Below the pieces are notes generated by a model, which saw only the letters and a list, made by a program, of their open reading frames with translations, ran no database searches and was not told the DNA's origin. A program made the position numbers and the translations under genes. A stretch of DNA of 64,000 nt from DATKFM01 sp046154965 (lineage in GTDB: Bacteria > Pseudomonadota > Alphaproteobacteria > Dongiales > Dongiaceae): the NCBI GenBank assembly GCA_046154965.1, contig JBJXDY010000013.1:9316-73315 (forward strand). The letters run 5' to 3'. Positions 60,268-64,000 of this stretch are shown one piece after another. Each line of letters opens with the position of its first letter. Position 1 is the first letter of the stretch.

Positions 60268-61376
60268 CGCACGCCTCCGGCCGGCCGCGCCAGATTGACG
60301 AAGGCGGTGCAAAAGAAGGTGACGATGAACAGCAGGATATAGGCGATGGCCGCCGAGCCGCCGAGATCCAGGGTGCGCCAGGCGGTGAAGGCGTGAAGCG
60401 TCAGGGACTCTGAAGCGATCCCCGGACCGCCATTTGTCAGCACGTTCGGCAGGTCGACGATCTTGAAGGCCTCGATGACGCGGATCAGGATCAAGGTCAG
60501 CGACACCGGGATGATCGCCGGCCAGGTGATGAAGCGAAAGATCTGCCAGCGGCTGGCGCCATCAACATGGGCCGCTTCAATCTGTTCCCGCGACTGGCCC
60601 TCCAGCGCCGCCAGCAGCACCACGAACATGAAGGGGATCCATTGCCAGGCATCGCCGATCATCACGGCGACGCGGGCGCCCCAGGCTGTCGCGGCCCAGG
60701 CGAAATCGCCGAGCCCGACCCATTGCCACAGCGGCGCGAATGGCCCCTTGGTGGTGTCGGTCATCATGCGGAAGGTGTAGGCGACGCCCACTGGCGTGAT
60801 CATCATCGGCAGGAAGAAGACAAGGCGGAAGAAGCCGCGCCCCGGCAGGTTCTGCACGCAAAGCAGCGCCAGGCCGAGGCCGACGAGGTATTGAGCCAGC
60901 ACGCCGACGAAGACATAGATCAGCGTCACGCCCAGGGTGCCGATCTGCCCGCCCGTTGCCGATGCGGCGGCGAACAACAGCGTGGCGGCGATGACCGCAG
61001 CGATCACCAGTAGCCGCCCGATGCTGCCTAAGATGGTCGCGCCGCGCCGTAGATAGGCCGCGAACCAAACCGCCAGCAGGATGGCGATCAAGCCGACAAT
61101 GATCCATCCCGTTGCGGAGATCGGCTTTAGCGTACCCAGCAGGTGGAATTGCTGCGAGCCGAACAGCAGTTTCTTGTAATTCAGCCAGCCGACGAAGGTG
61201 AGGGAGAATCCGCCTTTCTCGAACTTGAAGCGCGTCAGCGACAGATAGAACGAGATTACAAGCGGAAAGATCGAAAGGGCGAGAACGATCAGCACCGCCG
61301 GCATGATGAAAACGCCCGGCGAAGCGCGGTCGGCCCAGGCGACGAGGCGGTCGCGGCGATCCATTCTTGAAATCAA
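60264..61376 (-). CDS. Carbohydrate-type ABC transporter permease (MalF-like) with extended membrane region
   Basis: 370 residues, about 70 more than common MalF/UgpA-like permeases. After the first helix (about 20-45) come extra hydrophobic segments (TGWIIVGLIAILLAVWFAAYL, RLLVIAAVIAATLLFAAA) before the standard core. The EAA loop is REQIEAAHVDGASRWQIFRF. It follows the binding-protein gene by 54 bp across a hairpin, and overlaps the second permease gene by four bases. The substrate is likely a sugar, sugar alcohol or glycerol derivative, but unproven. Confidence 0.9.
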   Translation of the reverse strand: MISRMDRRDRLVAWADRASPGVFIMPAVLIVLALSIFPLVISFYLSLTRFKFEKGGFSLTFVGWLNYKKLLFGSQQFHLLGTLKPISATGWIIVGLIAILLAVWFAAYLRRGATILGSIGRLLVIAAVIAATLLFAAASATGGQIGTLGVTLIYVFVGVLAQYLVGLGLALLCVQNLPGRGFFRLVFFLPMMITPVGVAYTFRMMTDTTKGPFAPLWQWVGLGDFAWAATAWGARVAVMIGDAWQWIPFMFVVLLAALEGQSREQIEAAHVDGASRWQIFRFITWPAIIPVSLTLILIRVIEAFKIVDLPNVLTNGGPGIASESLTLHAFTAWRTLDLGGSAAIAYILLFIVTFFCTAFVNLARPAGGVR

Positions 61377-61389
61377 CCGATAAGAAACA

Positions 61390-61416
61390 GGCGGGACGGA
61401 TTGAATCCGCCCCGCC
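61390..61416 (-). terminator. Intercistronic hairpin after the sugar-binding protein gene
   Basis: GGCGGG (61390-61395) plus CGGAT (61397-61401) pair with ATCCG (61405-61409) plus CCCGCC (61411-61416), an 11-bp stem with one A-C mismatch and a 3-base loop. On the minus strand it is followed by TGTTTCTTAT. It lies 15 bp after the binding-protein stop and would reduce read-through into the permease genes. Confidence 0.6.
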
Positions 61417-61430
61417 CTAAAACAACGCAG

Positions 61431-62906
61431 CTATTTGATGCCGAGCACGGCGCGATAGGCCGCGAGCTGCGCATCCTTGCCCAGTTCTTCGGTGATCTCG
61501 TTCCAGCCGGACTCGATTTCCGCCGCCGCCTGATCGATGTCGATCTCGCCGGCCAGCAGCCGCGCCACGGCCGTGTCCAGTACCACCTGCTGATAGCGCT
61601 GGTTTTGCGGCACCCGCAGATCCAGCACCATGTTCGGGCTGTTCAGGCTTTCCTTGATGGCGCCGAGATAGTTCTTCGCCGCCGACTCACTCATGCCGGC
61701 CTTCAGCCAGAGGTCCATCGACTCGAACTGCGACGTCCGGTAGGGGTTGAATCCAGTCTTGCCGATGGTGACGTCCACGTTCGCCTGCTCCGGCTGGCTC
61801 ATATAGGACAAGAATTCGTAGGCGGCATCCCGCACCTTCTGGTCTTTGGCGGCGTTGATGGCGCCGGACCAGCCGCCGAAGGCGGCGAACGGCGCATGGT
61901 TGATGCCGTCGACCGCATGGGGGCAGTTCGCCGCCGTGCACGCGACGAGCTTGCCGGTCGCCCGGTCCAGCACCTGCGACGATCCCGGCAGCACCGCGGC
62001 GCCTACCTTGTCGGCAACCTTGGAGGTGGTGGGATCGATGGCGAGCGTGCCGATATCGCCCCAATCCAACGTCAGGGCGCAGCGGCCGCTGGTGAACAGG
62101 CCACGGGTATCGCCGACGTCGAGATTGATCTCATCGGGCGGCGCGTACTTAGTGGTTTCGACATAGGCGGTCAGGGCCGCCTTGAAGGCGTCATTGTTGA
62201 CCAGTGGCGCCATGGTTTCGGTGTCGAAGAACACGCCCTGGCTGGTGCCCTTGCTCTGAATGAAGGCGCTGGCGACCGACAGGATCATCCAATAGGACTG
62301 GGCGCTGCGCTTCTTGGCGATGCAGGAACCATAGTCGCCGGTGCCGTCGCCATCCAAATCCTTGCCCTGAAACGCCTTGGCGATGGCGATGTAGTCGTCC
62401 CAGGTCTTGGGCGGCGCCATGCCCGCCTGTTGCAGCAGGTCGCTGCGGTAGTAGACCATCTGGAAATCGCCATCGAGCGGGATGGTGTAGACTTTTCCAT
62501 TATAGCTGGCGCTGAAATCGCGGAAGAAACCGCCGATATCGTCCCACTTCAGGGCCGCGTCGCCCTTCACCCGCGCGGTGATGTCTTCAAGATAGCCGGG
62601 CTCGATGTAATCCACCATCCATTGCGGCGCGAATACGGCGGCGTCGTAGCTGTTGGTGCCGGTGGCGAAGTCGGTCAGCAGCTTCTGGTAGAGATCCGAG
62701 AACGGCACGGTGATGACATTCACCTGCGCGCCCGTCAGCTTCTGGAAGTCGGGTGCCCGCCGCTGCAGCGGTTCGGCGATCTGTGGGCCGGTAAAGGTCA
62801 CGACATTGACGGTGACGCCGTCATACTTCATTTGCGCCGACGCCGGCGCCGCCAAGACCCCGCAGGCGACCGCCGCCGCCAAGGATAGTTTGATCCGCGA
62901 TTTCAT
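61431..62906 (-). CDS. Extracellular solute-binding protein, family 1 (sugar type)
   Basis: 491 residues. A signal peptide (cleavage near PASAQ, residue 25) precedes a family 1 (PF01547) binding protein: VNVVTFTGPQIAEPLQRR, FNPYRTSQFE and many aromatic residues for sugar stacking. The start at 62906 is fixed by a GGGAGGATC ribosome-binding site. The protein is longer than MalE-type homologues (about 400). It is the first gene of an importer operon with two permease genes and no ATPase gene; its promoter must lie in the 60-bp gap to the aconitase gene or inside that gene. Confidence 0.9.
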   Translation of the reverse strand: MKSRIKLSLAAAVACGVLAAPASAQMKYDGVTVNVVTFTGPQIAEPLQRRAPDFQKLTGAQVNVITVPFSDLYQKLLTDFATGTNSYDAAVFAPQWMVDYIEPGYLEDITARVKGDAALKWDDIGGFFRDFSASYNGKVYTIPLDGDFQMVYYRSDLLQQAGMAPPKTWDDYIAIAKAFQGKDLDGDGTGDYGSCIAKKRSAQSYWMILSVASAFIQSKGTSQGVFFDTETMAPLVNNDAFKAALTAYVETTKYAPPDEINLDVGDTRGLFTSGRCALTLDWGDIGTLAIDPTTSKVADKVGAAVLPGSSQVLDRATGKLVACTAANCPHAVDGINHAPFAAFGGWSGAINAAKDQKVRDAAYEFLSYMSQPEQANVDVTIGKTGFNPYRTSQFESMDLWLKAGMSESAAKNYLGAIKESLNSPNMVLDLRVPQNQRYQQVVLDTAVARLLAGEIDIDQAAAEIESGWNEITEELGKDAQLAAYRAVLGIK

Positions 62907-62966
62907 ATGATCCTCCCGATCAGTTGTTGGTGGCGCCCGTTTCGACGGGTCTTTGGGTAGAGCGAG

Positions 62967-64000
62967 CTAAGCCGCCTTCATCAGATTCCGCAAGACGTAA
63001 GGCAGGATACCGCCGTGACGGAAATACTCCACCTCGTCCAGCGTATCGATACGGCAGGTGACGGCGATGTCCTGGTGGCTGCCGTCGGGCCGGCTGATCC
63101 GCACCGGCACATCCATGCGCGGCTTGATGCCGGCGCTGAGGCCGGTGAAGGCGAAGGTTTCCGCGCCGGTCAGGTTCAGCGTCTTGCGCGTCATGCCGTC
63201 CTTGAACTGCAGCGGCAGCACGCCCATGCCCACCAGGTTGGCGCGGTGGATGCGCTCGAAGCTCTCGGCGATGACCGCCTTCACGCCCAAAAGGTTGGTG
63301 CCCTTGGCCGCCCAGTCGCGGGATGAGCCCGTGCCATATTCCTTGCCGGCCACCACCACCAGCGGCACGCCTTCGGCCTGATACTTCATCGCCGCGTCAT
63401 AGATCGGCATCTGCGCGCCGTCGGGCATGTGGCGGGTGACGCCGCCTTCCACGCCCGGCACCATCTCGTTTTTCAGCCGGATATTGGCGAAGGTGCCGCG
63501 CATCAGCACCTCGTGATTGCCGCGCCGCGCGCCATAGGAATTGAAATCAGCGACCGTAACGGCGTGCTCCACCAGATAGCTGCCGGCGGGGCTGTCCTTC
63601 TTGATCGAGCCGGCGGGCGAGATGTGATCGGTCGTGATGCTGTCACCGAACAGGCCCAGCAGCCGCGCGCCCGTGATGTCGCCGATGGCGCGAGGCTGAT
63701 CGGTCATGCTGGTGAAGTAGGGCGGATGCTGCACGTAGGTTGACCGGCCATCCCACTGGTAGGTGAGGCCGGCAGCGGTCTTGACCTTGCGCCAGGCGCT
63801 GTCGCCCGAGAACACATTGGCGTAGCGCTTCCTGAACATGGCTGATGTCACGCATTTGCGGATGGCGGCCTGGATGTCCTTGTTGGAGGGCCAGACGTCC
63901 CGCAGGTACACCGGAGCGCCATTCTTGCCCTTGCCGATGGGATCATTGGCCAGATCGATCATCATGGAACCCGCAATGGCATAGGCGACGACCAGCATGG
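62967..64000 (-). CDS. acnA: Aconitate hydratase AcnA, C-terminal part (runs off right edge)
   Basis: About 343 residues of the C-terminal half of aconitase A (a full enzyme is about 890), the TCA-cycle enzyme that interconverts citrate and isocitrate with a 4Fe-4S cluster. The swivel domain shows GDSITTDHISPAGSI, NSYGARRGNHEVLMRG and the loop GKEYGTGSSRDWAAKG with substrate-binding serine/arginine. The C terminus (EYFRHGGILPYVLRNLM) is standard for AcnA. The reading frame is open to the window edge, so the gene is incomplete here, not broken. The cluster cysteines lie beyond the window. Confidence 0.96.
   Translation of the reverse strand, partial: MLVVAYAIAGSMMIDLANDPIGKGKNGAPVYLRDVWPSNKDIQAAIRKCVTSAMFRKRYANVFSGDSAWRKVKTAAGLTYQWDGRSTYVQHPPYFTSMTDQPRAIGDITGARLLGLFGDSITTDHISPAGSIKKDSPAGSYLVEHAVTVADFNSYGARRGNHEVLMRGTFANIRLKNEMVPGVEGGVTRHMPDGAQMPIYDAAMKYQAEGVPLVVVAGKEYGTGSSRDWAAKGTNLLGVKAVIAESFERIHRANLVGMGVLPLQFKDGMTRKTLNLTGAETFAFTGLSAGIKPRMDVPVRISRPDGSHQDIAVTCRIDTLDEVEYFRHGGILPYVLRNLMKAA

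Noticed and set aside
62907..62966. Small hairpin (CCCGT-CGAA-ACGGG) after the aconitase gene as a terminator
   Set aside because: The stem is only five bases and has no T-run on the correct strand.

Overview
The window is 64 kb of GC-rich, densely packed DNA. It reads as chromosome of an alphaproteobacterium, probably near the Rhodospirillales. This placement is inferred from family content (an IalB-like protein, CarD, 7Fe ferredoxin FdxA, a DUF1223 protein, a Gram-negative porin, a SUV3-like helicase, RlmM- and RlmN-type methyltransferases), not from a phylogenetic marker. I see no phage, insertion sequence or CRISPR array. One tRNA gene, tRNA-Arg(CCU), is present.

The outstanding region is 6.2-18.7 kb. 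A nine-gene minus-strand operon (14424 down to 7263) encodes an aminoglycoside-phosphotransferase-fold kinase, an SDR dehydrogenase, a class-III PLP enzyme, an acylating-type aldehyde dehydrogenase with a C-terminal helical tail, two trimeric BMC shell proteins, one hexameric BMC protein, one pentameric vertex protein and a 178-residue uncharacterised protein. This is the gene set of an RMM-type (Rhodococcus/Mycobacterium-type, amino-alcohol or aminoketone) bacterial microcompartment. An AraC-family regulator converges on its 3' end. A complete polyamine-type ABC importer (SBP, ATPase, two permeases) is transcribed divergently from its 5' end. The inferred pathway is import of a small amino compound, phosphorylation, elimination to an aldehyde inside a protein shell, and oxidation to an acyl-CoA.

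The left edge (0-6 kb) has a cut-off PmtA-like methyltransferase; a probable operon of an asparaginase, a quinone oxidoreductase and a methyltransferase; then a TrmH-type RNA methyltransferase, an IalB-like secreted protein and RlmN. From 18.7 to 34 kb come an RlmM-like enzyme, a HAD phosphatase and a surface/secretion region: a 1,522-residue protein with four bacterial Ig/cadherin-like repeats and eight RTX modules, a second RTX protein, two hydrolases, a porin with an unusual start, a membrane-anchored LuxR-type regulator and a third, smaller RTX protein. No type I secretion genes are visible.

From 34 to 51 kb the genes are mostly core functions: tRNA-Arg, proline iminopeptidase, an overlapping nuclease/M48 protease/adenylate cyclase operon, a phosphatase-fold protein with lost metal ligands, CarD (with a strong terminator), FdxA, an S4-domain protein, a SUV3-like helicase and HtpG. 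They are followed by a di-haem peroxidase/cupredoxin/chemoreceptor trio. From 51 to 64 kb there are a DUF1223 protein, a tyrosine-rich exported protein, a dipeptide ABC importer operon ending in a C69-type peptidase, a sugar-type ABC importer with no ATPase gene beside it, and the C-terminal part of aconitase.
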